Positions 1-12,400 of a stretch of DNA of 64,000 nt are shown here, one piece after another. Below the pieces are notes generated by a model. That model worked only from the letters and a program-made list of their open reading frames with translations. It did no database searches and was not told the origin of the DNA. The stretch spans positions 2,108,001 through 2,172,000 of the forward strand of contig NC_063014.1 of the NCBI RefSeq assembly GCF_020509005.1, written 5' to 3'. Numbering within the stretch: the first letter of the stretch is position 1; every line of letters begins with the position of its first letter. The DNA comes from Fulvia fulva. Its lineage: Eukaryota; Ascomycota; Dothideomycetes; Mycosphaerellales; Mycosphaerellaceae. The position numbers and the translations under genes were made by a program.

Positions 1-3000
1 AGGAGACTTTAATATATACTACCCTTCCTAGGAAAGCCTTATAGAGCCGTACCCTATAGCCGACGAAGTACTCGACTTAATAGCGAGTAACGTAATTGCC
101 CTTAATACCCCGAAGGACCTAGACACCTAGAAGAGAGGGGGACTCTAAGGTACGATCGACCTCTCCTAGATCTTAGATAGCTACTACTATATAGTAACCT
201 GCTATAGGATCGAATATGAAGTCGAGGCGTCGTTAGACTATATACTAGTCAGGACCTCTGTTACGATATAGATATAACGTATACTAGCGAGAACCCCTAA
301 GCTAAACTAGGGAAAGGCCTACTAGGCTAACATCTAGGTATACCTCGACGACTCCGAGAGGCTAGTCTAGATCGCGTAGTAGCAATATAATAGTAAAGAC
401 GAGATAGACGAGGCAGTCTAAGGGTTAATAGACGAGATAAGAAAAGCGACCTTACTTTACGTTCTACTTACCTAACTAACGATATAGTCTAAACTATACT
501 AGACGCCGAAGTGTACTACGATAGTAAGAGAAGTAAGGAGAGCCCGCCGGGTATAGACGAGTAGCTATAGCGAGGAGGCCTAGAACGTATATAGGGAGGT
601 ATACTAATAGAAGAAAGCTACGATACGGAGGGAGAAAGTAGTCGGCTAGAGGGCTATAGTAGAAGAAATCGCCGGCAAGCTAGCGAAGATATAGAAGCTA
701 GCGAAATAGGCCCGATAGGACCCTATATAGGGCCCCTCCTTCTCTATCCTAGCGCTATAATCGCCTAGTAGCCCGGTTAGCGACCCCGAGGCTAAGGCGC
801 GTCTACTAGCTAGTAAGTTCTTCCCGCCCCTAGTCGAGGCTAATCTAAGCGATATAAACAGCTCTACTCCCCTAGCCCCTAGTATCGCGGTCTAATAGGA
901 GGTGTCCGAGGGAGAAGTTACCGCTATACTTAGGAAGTTACCGGCGAAGAAAGCCCCGGGGCCGGATAGGATCCTAAACGAGCTACTAAAGAAGTGTAGA
1001 GATCAACTAGCCCTAGTAGTCGTAGTAATCTTTAACGCCTACCTATAAGAAGTGTAGAGATCAACTACCCCTAGTAGTCGTAGCGATCTTTAACGCCTAC
1101 CTATAGACCGGATACTACCTAACGGTATTCAAATAATCGACGATAGTAGTCCTACGTAAGCCGTAAAAGGAAGACTATACGTAGGTAAAGTCGTACCGCC
1201 TAATTACGCTCCTTAATACTCTTAGGAAGGCGCTTAAGAAGCTAGTTATAACGAGACTCCCCGAGGTAGTAGAGGAACACTCCCTACTCCCGGACACCTA
1301 GATAGGTACGCGCCTATAGCGATCGACGCTATCCGCGATAGAACTTATCACCTCTTAGGTAAAGGCTATCTAGTATAAGAATAGGGACAAGGTGGCTTCC
1401 TTACTTAGCCTAGACATATTAGGAGCCTTCGACTACGTGTTATACCCGCGGCTACTCTATATCCTAAGGTCGAAAGGACTCCCTAAGTAGCTTATTAACT
1501 TCGTACGGTCCTACCTCTAAAACCGTAGCACGTCGATCCTAGTTAGTTAGTATAAAAGCCTATTTTAAGTAGTCTATACTAGAATCCCGTAAGGCTTAAT
1601 GCTAGTACCTATTCTATTCCTCTTCTTTATAGCGACGCTACTCCTAGCCCTAGAATCCTAGAACACTACTACGAGCGGCTTCGTAGACGATACGAATATC
1701 CTAGCGTAGTCTTCCTCGACTAAGGAGAACTATAGGCTACTAGAAGAGAAGTATAAGATCTAGGAGGACTAGACTAGGAGGCACGGGGCTCGGTTTGCTC
1801 TAGAAAAGTATAATCTAATACACTTTACGTAACGGCTACGGTTCTATAATATATAAGCTTCTATCTAGATATAGGGGAACACGACTAACTCGGTAAATTA
1901 GCTTAGGATCCTCGGACTATAGGTAGACCCGGCGCTACGGTAGAGGAAGTACGTATAGGTAATATTACGGAAAGCTAAACAGAATATAGCATTATACTAG
2001 AGGCTTACTATAACTATATAGGGGGCGGACTTTCGGTAGTTACGACTTCTATATACGGCTATTATACGGCTAGTCCTTACCTATAGTAGCTAAGTATAGT
2101 CCTTATACGAGAGGGCCTACCTATCGAAGGGACTCGTCGCGCCGTTAGCGAAGATCTAAAACTAATACCTAAGGAAGGTCACCGGAGTATATAAGTCGAC
2201 ACTAATAAGGATACTTAAGTATAAGACCGCTATACCGCCGATCGACCTATATATCTAGGGACTACGGACCTCCTACTTAGGCAAGTCGGCACAGTACCTA
2301 GTATAGAAGGTCATCGCTAGTATAGTCGTAAGGGCCCGCGAATTAGTACTAGCGTATAAGGGCATTCGACCCGGAAACGAGCCGAACTACCGGGCAAGGG
2401 ACGAATAGCTAGTAACATAATAGGAAGGTGAGAAATCGTTTATAGAGCAACTATAGAAAGAGAGGTGGAACAACTAGGTTGTAGGGCATAGTAGACGCCC
2501 TTAGCTAGCGGGACAACCTAAGGAATGGTCAGCTACAAAATCCGCGGTCAAGCACCCCCCGAAGCTCATCTACTACCGCCTTACGAGGGCATAGAGTAGT
2601 ATAGTAACCTAACTACGAAGCGAACACATCGGCCTCTAGGGGTACCTATCATAGAGGAAGGTTCTAGGATACACGAATACTAGCTACCTCTACGGCTATC
2701 GCTCCTAGAACGTACGGCACGCACTCCTCGTCTGTCCGAGGTGGTCGCTAGGAAGGGGGGAGTGGATAGCAAAGGCGAGGAACCGGACGATTAGGGCACT
2801 TCTTAACAACGCTAAAGACCTACGGCGCATTACGAACTAGATACTAGAGAAGGGCTGGCTAGAACAGTACCGCCTAGTAGGAGCAGTATAGGAAGAGAGG
2901 ACACGACGTAGCGCGACGAGACCGGCTAGGGGCGGGGGCTAACGGGGTAGTGACATAGACTACGTACGTTCAGAGGGAAAGCTAATCTAGATAAGGAGTA

Positions 3001-3124
3001 GTCGGGGGCGGGAAGGGTTTTTACCTATTCGGGTTTCCCTTTATACATAACAATAGATATATACCTATATAGGCCGGATAGGGTCCTAGAACAGGGGAAT
3101 AACAAATCTATCTATCTATCTATT
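1..3124 (+). mobile_element. LINE (non-LTR retrotransposon) copy 1, RIP-decayed, cut by the window edge
   Basis: This is the 3' two thirds of a LINE ORF2. Reading through the stops, an APE-type endonuclease motif GDFNIY lies at 2-19, a reverse transcriptase block with KKAPGPDRI lies near 940-972, an FVDD catalytic motif lies near 1680-1690, and a cysteine/histidine motif sits near 2690-2760. The copy ends in a (TCTA)n tail at about 3105-3124. Many CAG and TGG codons read TAG, and CpA/TpG is scarce, so it is dead through RIP. The sequence closely matches copies at 26571-28860 and 62450-64000 and the complement of 9489-12550. It carries a 58-bp tandem duplication at 990-1105. The clade (Tad1-like is usual in fungi) is inferred, not tested. 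Confidence 0.93.
990..1105 (+). repeat. 58-bp tandem duplication inside LINE copy 1 RT
   Basis: Two nearly identical 58-bp units (990-1047 and 1048-1105), each beginning agaagtgtagagatcaacta, lie in the reverse transcriptase region. LINE copies 3 and 4 have one unit, while copy 2 has the same two units at 27559-27674. Because 58 is not a multiple of three, the duplication shifts the ORF2 frame. Confidence 0.92.
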
Positions 3125-4088
3125 ATTACGCGCGGTACTCTCGGGGTCGTAGTTACTAAAGTTCTAGTTAAGGAACTTTAAAGTCTTACGGACTATCTTA
3201 AATAGCTTACCTATAACTAAACTACCGAAGGTAATCTTCTAAGGTATATAGTTACGGAGTATCTATTAAGCTAGTCCTATTATATACTCCTAGATAAACC
3301 TTAATATAGACGGTACGTCCTTAAATACGGTTACTATAATCTTATTACCTACCTAAATTATCTACTCGTTAAGGTTTAGTAAGTTTTTACTAATGTTCTC
3401 TCCTAAGAACTTAGGCTTAGGTATATTAACTCGGGTAGATATCTTAAAGTCCTTAGTTATAGTAGGATTATAGCGTACTACGTCGATACTAGTATCCGCT
3501 AGGGCCTCGACGATTTCGAAGCCGTTATTATCGACCTCGTTCGTAGTAGCCTTCTTATTTATATAACTATAGGGTCGGATATCTTCGAAGTCGGACTCGG
3601 AATCTAATAACGATAGATCTAATAAATTAGAGTTATACGGATTATTACGTTTCTTCTTACGGTTATCCTTCTTAGACTTCTTAGCGGATAGTTCGGTAGG
3701 TATATTAGGCTTATTTACTATTTCGTTAGGAGCCTTATCCCCTCGTCGGCGGCGTAATACCGAGAGTAATTACGTAGAGCGCTACTTAGACTATTATCGG
3801 CCGCGTATACCGTTAGCGTCGGCGACTTACTATCGGAGGTCCTTAATCGTCTACTAAAGACTAGCGATATCCGCTACCGTAGGCGCGGTATCGTCTAGTA
3901 TAATATCCTCGAGTACCTTTACCTTATCCTTAAGTATAGCGACCTCCTAATCTACGATCTTAGTAGCCTTTACGGCCGCCTTAGTATTAGAATACTATTA
4001 ATTAGCTTCCTTCTAAAGACGTTCTATCTCCTTCTAAAGGCGCTTTATATTATAAATATAGGTTAGTAGGTATATCGTACGGTACTAA
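3125..4088 (-). pseudogene. Decayed coiled-coil ORF remnant, possibly gag-like
   Basis: On the minus strand this stretch reads as one mostly consistent frame broken by RIP-type stops. From its 5' side (near 4070) it has a charged, heptad-like region (KEIERL, ILKDKVKVLED), then a basic KKSKKDNRKKKRNN patch near 3650-3690, an acidic SESESDFED stretch near 3590, and a region containing FKISTRVNIPKPKF near 3400-3450. It has no counterpart in the Gypsy or Copia elements of this window. A coiled coil followed by a basic and acidic region would suit an LTR-retrotransposon gag, but no zinc knuckle or polymerase motif is visible, so the family is unknown. LINE copy 1 abuts it at 3124. Confidence 0.5.
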
Positions 4089-4116
4089 GACTAACTTAGT
4101 ATATACTAAGTTAGTC
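4089..4116. repeat. 28-bp perfect palindrome
   Basis: The half-site gactaacttagtat is followed directly by its reverse complement, with no spacer. Shorter inverted copies of tcgtacggta lie outside it (about 4070-4085 and 4145-4155). It sits between the coiled-coil remnant and the presumed 5' LTR of the decayed Copia relative. No function can be read from it. Confidence 0.85.
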
Positions 4117-4208
4117 GAGACAATAGTACGATAATACTACCGAGATACCGTACGAATAGTAGGAGCAACTTAGAGGACCTAAAGTCGCTTAGCTAGTTAG
4201 TACGAGAC

Positions 4209-6231
4209 TGTCGGAGGAACTGTCGTCGTAGGATAAGATATAGGTAAAACCGATAAGGCGTAGTAAAATAGAACTAGGACTAGAGTAAGATCCCTCTATA
4301 TAGGTATAAGAGACGTAGTCTCTATACCGATAGTAGAGACACCTTTAGTACTAAATACTATTCTACTATATACCTTCGTATACTATATTAGTCCTTCCTC
4401 CTTCTCTATTACGTGTCCTAACTTCCGTATATATATGTATACTATACCCTTTTTAATAGGTTCTAAGCCCGGGTTTGCTTAATAGGATATCGATATACTA
4501 AGGAAGTACGACGTAGGGTATTATACCCTATACCCGGAATCCGTACGGTACCGTACTAATAGACTCGGGGAGTCTACTATATAGAACGCTACTATTAGAC
4601 TCGGGGAGTCTAAGCTTATTCTAACTACCGTAGTCAAGTAAGGAGCTTACTATATATCTAAGGCTACCTTCGCTATAGAAGACTTAATAAGTTACGAGGG
4701 CCCCCGGAAGGTCGGCCCTACCCTTACTCGTAAGAACTAGAAGCGCTAGTTCGTTATACTACGAGACTATCTCGAAAGCCGGGAGGTATTCTAGGTCATC
4801 GACAACTCGTCGGCTAATCTCCTAGAATCCGTTACGCCTAAGATTACTTCGAAGGCGAACGGTATAGCGAGATATACTATCTTAGTATATTTATCCGAGG
4901 AGGATAACTAAGAAATCTTAGATATACAAGATACGAAAGAGATCTAGAAACTTCTATAGAAGAAGTATAGTAAGGTCTATAAGGTATACGTAGTAGCGCT
5001 TATAAAATAGCTAGTATCGTTTAAGCTACCGGACGATTAGACAATTAGATAAGGGTAGATATATCTAGGTAACCTATCTATATAGATTACTAAAACAGAT
5101 AGTAAAGAGACCTACTATAAGGACCCCGTCTGGAGGTTTAAGTACCTACTTAGTAGCCTCCCGGACGTCTACGCTAGTACTAGGGATACTATCCTAGCCT
5201 AGCTAAACCTAGGCTAGGAATCTACTATAACCTTACTCAAATCCTACGAACTACGGATCTAAGAGAGTAAGGGCGAGACCGCTCTATACTCCTAGAGATA
5301 AGGGGTAAGAGCGGCTACTTTATCTACGATAGTAACTACCTAGTTATATTGTACCCGGAACTAGATTCCGTAAAGGAGTTTATTAAAAAGAAGAACACCT
5401 AGAAGTAACCGGAGAAGAAGTCCTACGAAGAGCTCGTCCGGAATCTAGAGAAAGCCTAAAACGTACTTAAGAAGTCTAGGAAATAGTAGAAGGATAGGAG
5501 AAGCCAATCCGATAATAAGACAAAGGTAAAGGCGGTACGAGCCTATACCTTACGAGAAAGCGATACCGAGGAAATATACGACGACGAAGTCGCCTATTCT
5601 ACTACCGAAGTAAAAGGCAAGTTTCCCGCCTCCGAATAGTTACTAGACTCCTATACCTCCTTATATATAACTGATAATAAGTCTCTATTCAGATCGCTTA
5701 GGAAACTAGTAAGAAGGAAAGTTATTAAAGTCGGTAGGGGGTACCTAGATATATTTTATAAAGGAATAGTAACTATAGGAGGACTAACGGGGAAACAAAT
5801 TACGCTAGAGAAAGTCTTGTTTGTTCTTAATCTCGGAGTTCATCTAGTTTTATAGAGGTAGTTTAGTAAGTAATTCGATATCGAACCTCTAAACTTTATA
5901 CTTAAGTATAAGAGCGGAAAGCCTATTGTACGAATAGTACTACAAGGGGGGGTACCGGTAGTATCTTTGATATCCGACTCCCTAAACTAGGTAGATAATA
6001 GGCACCCGGAGATGTTACCCGCGGATAATCTTCCTAATAAGGAAGCTCTAGCCGCGGTAACTACCGAGGATTAGTAGGAGCTTTAGTATAGAAGATTCGT
6101 ATACCTTAGTAAAGTATTACTCCGGAACGTCTATAGAGTAAGTAATTAGAAGGATTCGATTCCTATCCCGGACGAGTATAACTATAAGGTATACTCTATT
6201 ATAAATATATAGAAGTTTAAAGGCGCTATTG
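4209..6231 (+). mobile_element. Decayed Ty1/Copia relative of Copia A, 3' part missing
   Basis: From 4459 the order is primer-binding site, gag, protease and the start of integrase, all in plus orientation with many RIP stops. Translated pieces follow the intact Copia A protein in order: a gag region near 4700-5300, a protease region with LLDSYTSLYITDNKSLF near 5640-5690 (Copia A: LLDSCASSHMTDQDSLF), then the integrase zinc region with RNVYRVSN and KFKGA near 6125-6225. The match stops at 6231, where the Gypsy LTR begins. The LTR left of 4459 is inferred only from the position of the primer site; a start near 4209 is a guess. The rest of pol is not found in the window. Confidence 0.8.
4459..4480 (+). 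other. Primer-binding site of the decayed Copia relative
   Basis: The sequence ggttctaagcccgggtttgc closely follows the Copia A primer site ggttatgagcccgggttagc, allowing for point mutations. Both are complementary to the anticodon-loop region of initiator methionine tRNA, as known for Copia-type half-tRNA priming. Confidence 0.6.
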
Positions 6232-6415
6232 TATTACGGGTAGCCCGCGACCCCTTACTATAGCTACGTCGGCCCGGCTAAACCGCGGACCTTCCGTATC
6301 GGGTTAGCGCGGCTTAGCTTTACTTTATAACTTCGCCGCGCCTCGCGCTCCTCTTTCGTAGCTTTATAGAACAATAACTATCTCGTTCGGACCCTAAAGT
6401 ACGCGCGCCCTTATA
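6232..6415 (+). repeat. 5' LTR of the Gypsy element (184 bp)
   Basis: It starts tattacgggtagcc and ends cgcgcccttata. The same sequence with a few substitutions recurs at 18119-18302. Confidence 0.93.
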
Positions 6416-6630
6416 GTTTGTTCTACTACCCTACCTAGATCGCGGATCTAGGTAAGGGACGCGTAATAATAGGAATAGATAGAACCGTAGAACTCGAGAA
6501 CACGTAGAGTCGTATTAGAATATAGAATACGGTAAGGCGTATAGCGCGTAGATACCTAGAGAACGTAACGCGGCAATATTATTAGTAGGTAGTCGCGCGC
6601 TCGTAGATAGTCAGGATATAGGCACCGTTA

Positions 6631-9420
6631 TGCCTCCCCCGAACCTAGATAATATAACTTTATAAATAGCGAACGGCGGTATACTACCGCTACCTAAGCC
6701 TAAGGGCAAAAGTAAGTAGCGTATATCTCTTTTCCCCGACCTCTCCTCTTTTCCTTAGAGTTAGATATAGGACGATAACCGGCGGGTTATAGTAGACACC
6801 GGTATCGCGCTATAACAAGAGATTAATAAAGCTTACTAGAAGGCCTTCGAGCGAGAAGAAGGTAGTAAGATTGACTTTATAGAACTGTTCGAGTTCAAGC
6901 TCGAAGAGAACCTAGGCGGCGACCTAGACGAGGTATATCTATTACTCGACGAGGTAGAACACATTCTCGTATCCGAATACTAGAATGTTACTCTAGACAA
7001 CCTTACGACTCTTGTATCCTAACACCCGAAGACTACCTACGACTTCGTACTATAAGTAGTTAATACGGCGATTACTAAGGGTAGATAACTCGATATAATA
7101 GAGCGAGCTAACGACCTCTAGAACACCTAGTACACTACGCTATATACTAAATACGACCGCATCTATAATATGCTACGAAGTAAAGAGCTTGTTATATAGA
7201 AAATAGTAGTAGATCTTAAGAGTAAGAAGGACTACGACCTAGCTAAGTTATAAGAGCTAGAGAAGAAATATAAGGAAGCTAATAACCTATATAAGTAGTT
7301 TAGCGAGATCTACGAGAAGGAGAAGAAGAAGGTACAAGATGCTAAGGCAAAGAACTAGGCCCTATAATAAGAAGTCGATGACCTAAAGGCTCGGCTTAAG
7401 GTAGGAGATACTATATAGAACGGAGGTAGGGGCCGCTTAGGCCGCCGACCCTCTCGTTCCCGCCTACGCGAGACCTTACTCGAGTAGCTATTACGTAAGT
7501 ATCGCGAAGCTACTAGTAGAGGTAGCGGTAGCGGTAGTAGTAATAATAATAGAGACGACGATAACCGTAGTAATAATAGCCGAGGACGTAATAACGACTG
7601 TCCGCGACTAGGACCTAATAATAGTCGTAACTCGAGAATACGTAACACCCGTACCTAGACACTACTAGTTGACCTTCTAGAACGTCTCTTTACTATTAAC
7701 CGCACCCTTACTCGCGGTATAGAGATCGGTAAGGGTATGCCTAACCCTAAGTACTTTAAGAACAATAACGACCCTAATCTCGACAGCTAGTATAGTAGTG
7801 TTCTCCTAAAGCTAACTATAGTAACCTTCCGTACTAAGGCAGATAGTCTACGCTTCGTATATAGGTAGACGTAAGGTAATCCTTAGCGAAGTATTAAGCC
7901 GAGGATCCCTATACCTAGACAGTAGTCCTTTAACGAGTTTAAGACTAGAGAAGAGTTATTAGATTAGATAATACGCTAATATAGTATACGTAATAAAGGA
8001 ACTAAGGCTATAGTTAATATTACTACCTATAAGTAAGAACAAGGCGAAATCTTTATAGCCTTCTATACCCGCTACTCGAAGTTACGCGCCTAGATATTAT
8101 AGACCGATAAGACCGAGCTTATACTATTCTATAACCGACTAAACCGTAAGTACTTTATTAAGACCTTCGGCGACCGCGAAGTCGACCGCCGCCTAGATAG
8201 TATATAAGACGTTATCGAGGAGTATACCGTACTAGACGAGAGCTTCTACGAGACAGATCGACTATACCCGTAGAAGGAGCGCCCCCGTAGTAATAGTAAC
8301 TCGAACGGTAATAGCGGCTAGAATAACTAGAATAACGGTAACGTAGTTACTAGTACCGCTACCGGTATAGTAGGTGCCTTAGTATAGCGCCTACTATAGT
8401 ACGCTAGTACTAAGAAGAAGGAGGATCTACCGACATATCTATAGAACCTACCTACGCTTAACCGTAAGTAGCGCAAAGACCTTAAGAAGTAGGGTAAGTA
8501 CTACCGCTACCGTATAGGTTCTTACGTATCGACTAACCCTAAATACCTAATATATAGGTACGATAGCGACTATCGCCTACCGCGTCTACGTAATACTACG
8601 CCGAATCCGAACGTTAACCTTAGTTCCCTAGCCGCCGATCCGTAGTAGGGAAACAGTACGACCGCTACCTAAGCGTAGTAGATAGCGGTTACCTAAACTT
8701 CCTAGGATAGAAAGAGTATAAGATTAAGAGACACGGAATGTAAGAGACGGTAATAGACTATAGTAAGGAGCTTAAGATATCGGTAAACGTACTAGATAAG
8801 TAATAGCTAGCTATATACCCTTATATAGTGTTACCTATAATAATATAATATAGAAAGGCTCGAGGCCTTATAGATTCTACTTCTACCTCTCTCTTTCTTA
8901 ATTAGAAATTTATACGTAAATATATAATACCCCTAATCCCTTTAACGTAGAGCCGACGACTAATACTAGGAGATAGAACGGCTACTACGCGGCAGATTAT
9001 ATACGCGGCCCTTATAGACGTAGTTATCGGCGATTATTACGAGTAAATGTTATACTACATTACTAACCTCGAGTACGACATCGTCTTTAGCCTACCGTAG
9101 CTTATAGCGTATAACCTAAACATCTTCTAGGAGATAGGCGAGGTGTTATTTAGATCGGATTACTACTTTAGTCACTATCTATAGAATAAGATATCGATAA
9201 TAGTATAGTCCCTAAACTACCGTAAGAAGAAGAAGTAGGTACTAGTACGGTACGGACTAGAGCCCTTTACTAGAGAAGTAGCGAGCTTTATAGTAGGAGG
9301 GGTAGAGCTAAACGTCTTATTATATAACCTAGAAGATATAGACGATAAAGAAGTAGACTACTAGGGCGTTTCTTAACGCGCGTAGGGGATGTACGCGTAC
9401 CGGCCTAGGGCTAAGTGCTT
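6631..9420 (+). pseudogene. Gypsy gag and protease remnant
   Basis: The frame opening with MPPPNLDNITL at 6631 runs with RIP stops through a charged coiled-coil zone (YEKEKKKVQDAKAK near 7310-7350), a serine/arginine/asparagine/glycine-rich linker (about 7430-7640) and a capsid-like region (FYTRYSKLR near 8065-8095). A protease-like block follows with LIDSTSTSLFLN near 8868-8905; the family motif is D-S/T-G, and here a G-to-S change is consistent with RIP. LINE copy 3 interrupts the frame after about 9420. Confidence 0.8.
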
Positions 9421-9474
9421 CTATATTATACCTACTAGGCGTAAGAGCGACGGCGGAGAGCTTAAGCTAAGTGT

Positions 9475-9488
9475 TATAGCTACTAATA
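9475..9488. repeat. Target-site duplication of LINE copy 3 (left)
   Basis: The 14-bp tatagctactaata flanks the LINE 3' end here and recurs at 14331-14344 beside the LINE 5' end. This proves insertion into the Gypsy element. Confidence 0.95.
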
Positions 9489-12400
9489 GATAGATTTGTC
9501 ATTCCCCTGTTCTAGGACCCTATCCGGCCTATATAGGTATATATCTATTGTTATATACAAAGGGAAACCCGAATAGGTGAAAACCCTTCCCGCCCCCGAC
9601 TACTCCTTATCTAGTTTAGCTTTCCCTCTGAACGTACGTAGTCTATATCACTACCCCGTTAGCCCCCGCTCCTAGCCGGTCTCGTCGCGCTACGTCGTAT
9701 CCTCTCTTCCTATACTGTTCCTACTAGGCGGTACTGTTCTAGCCAGCCCTTCTCTAGTATCTAGTTCGTAATACGCCGTAGGTCCTTAGCGTTATTAAGA
9801 AGTGCCCTAATCGTCCGGTTCCTCGCCTTTACTATCTACTCCCCCCTTCCTAGCGACTACCTCGGACAGACGAGGAGTGCGTACCGTACGTTCTAGGAGC
9901 GATAGCCGTAGGGGCAGCTAGTATTCGTATATCCTAGAACCTTCCTCTATAATAGGTACCCCTAGAGGCCGATATGTTCGCTTCGTAGTTGGGTTACTAT
10001 ACTACTCTATACCCTCGTAAGGCGGTAGTAGATAAGCTTCGGGGGGTACTTAACCGCGGATTTTATAGCTAACCATTCCTTAGGTTGTCCCGCTAGCTAA
10101 GGGCGTCCACTATACCCTACAACCTAGTTGTTCTACCTCTCTTTCTATAGTTGCTCTATAAACGATTTCTTACCTTCCTATTATATTACTAGCTGTTCGT
10201 CCCTTGCCCGGTAGTTCGGCTCGTTTCCGGGTCGAATGCGCCTATACGCTAGTACTGATTCGCGGGCCCTTACGACTATACTAGCGATGACCTTCTATAC
10301 TAGGTACTATGCCGACTTACCTAAGTAGGAGGTCCGTAGTCCCTAGATATATAGGTCGATCGGCGGTATAGCGGTCTCGTACTTAAGCATCCTCGTTAGT
10401 GTCGACTTATATGCCCCGGTGACCTTCCTTAGGCATTAGTTTTGGATCTTCGCTAGCGGCGCGACGAGTCCCTTCGATAGGCAGGCCCTCTCGCCTAAGG
10501 ACTATACTTGGCTACTATAGGTAAGGACTAGCCGTATAATAGCCGTATATAGAAGTCGTAACTACCGGAAGTCCGCCCCCTATATAGACGTAGTGAGCCT
10601 CTAGTATGATACTATATTCTGTTTAGCTTTCCGTAATATTGCCTATACGTGCTTCCTCTACCGTAGCGCCGGGTCCACCTATAGTCCGAGGATCCTAAGC
10701 TAATTTACCGGGTTAGTCGTGTACCCCTATATCTAGATAGAAGCTTGTATATTATAGAACCGTAGCCGGCGCGTAAAGTGTATTAGATTGTACTTTTCTA
10801 GGGCAAACCGAGCCCCGTGCCTCCTAGCCTAGTCCTCGTAGATCTTGTGCTTCTCTTCTAGTAGCCTACAGTTCTCCTTAGTCGAGGAAGACTACGCTAG
10901 GATGTTTATGTCGTCTACGAAGCCGCTCGTAGCGGTGTTCTGGGATTCTAGGGCTAGGAGTAGCGTCGCTATAAAGAAGAGGAACAGAATAGGTGCTAGC
11001 GTTAAGCCTTACGGGATTCTAGTATAGACTACTTGAAATAGGCTTCTATACTAGCCGACTAGGATCGACGTACTACGGTTTTAGAGGTAGGACCGTACGA
11101 AGTTAATAAGCCACTTAGGGAGTCCTTTCGACCTTAGGATGTAGAGTAGCCGCGGGTATAACACGTAGTCGAAGGCTCCCGATATGTCTAGGCTAAGTAA
11201 GGAAGCCACCTTGTCCCTATTCTTATACTAGATAGCCTTTACCTAAGAGGTGATAAGTTCTATCGCGGATAGCGTCGATCGCTATAGGCGCGTACCTATC
11301 TAGGTGTCCGGGAGTAGGGAGTGTTCCTCTACCGCCTCGGAGAGTCTCGTTATAACTAGCTTCTTAAGCGCCTTCCTAAGAGTATTAAGGAGCGCAATTA
11401 GGCGGTACGACTTTACCTACGTATAGTCTTCCTTCTACGGCTTGCGTAGGACCACTGTCGTCGATTGTTTAAAAGCTATCGGGTAGTACCCGGTCTATAG
11501 GTAGGCGTTAAAGATCGCTATAACTACTAGGGCTAGTTGATCTCTACACTTCTTTAGTAGCTCGTTTAGGATCCTATCCGGCCCCGGGGCTTTCTTCGCC
11601 GGCAACTTCCTTAGTATAGCGGCAACTTCTCCCTCGGACACCTCCTATTAGACCGCGATGCTAGGGGCTAGGGGAGTAGAGCTGTTTATATCGCTTAGAT
11701 CAGCCTCGACTAGGGGCGGGAAGAACTTACTAGCTAGTAGACGCGCCTTAGCCTCGGGGTCGCTAACCGGGCCACTAGGCGATTGTAGCGCTAGGATAGA
11801 GAAGGAGGGGCCCTATATAGGGTCCTGTCGGGCCCATTTCGCTAGCTTCTACATCCTCTCTAGCTTGCCGGCGATTTCTTCTACTATAGCCCTCTAGCCG
11901 ACTACTTTCTCCCTTCGTATTATAGCTTTCTTCTGTTAGTATGCCTCTCTATATACGTTCTAGGCCTCCTCGCTATAGCTGCTCGTCTACACCCGGCGGG
12001 CTCTCCTTGCTTCTCTTACTACCGTAGTGCACTCCGGCGTCTAGTTTAGTTTGGACTATATCGTTAGTTAGGTAAGCGGAACGTAAAGTAAGGTCGCTTT
12101 TCTTATTTCGTCTATTAACCCCTAGACTGCTTCGTCTATCTCGTCTTTACTATTGTATTGCTACTACGCGATCTAGACTAGCCTCTTAGAGTTATTAAGG
12201 TACGCCTAGATGTTGGCCTAGTAGGCCTTTCCCTAGTTTAGCTTAGGGGTTCCCGCTAGTATACGTTATATCTATATCGCAATAGAGGTCCTAACTAGTA
12301 TATAGTCTAACGACGCCTCGAGTTTATGTTCGATCCTATAGTAGGTTACCGTATAGTAGTAGCTATCTAAGATCTAGGAGAGGTCGATCGTGCCTTAGAG

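Noticed and set aside
3105..3124. Short TCTA repeats as a CRISPR-like or satellite array
   Set aside because: They are the 3' tails of LINE copies and have no spacers.
10845..11897. Plus-strand open frames in 10845-11027 and 11658-11897
   Set aside because: They run antisense to LINE copy 3 ORF2; the same antisense frame recurs at 63098-63307 in copy 4.
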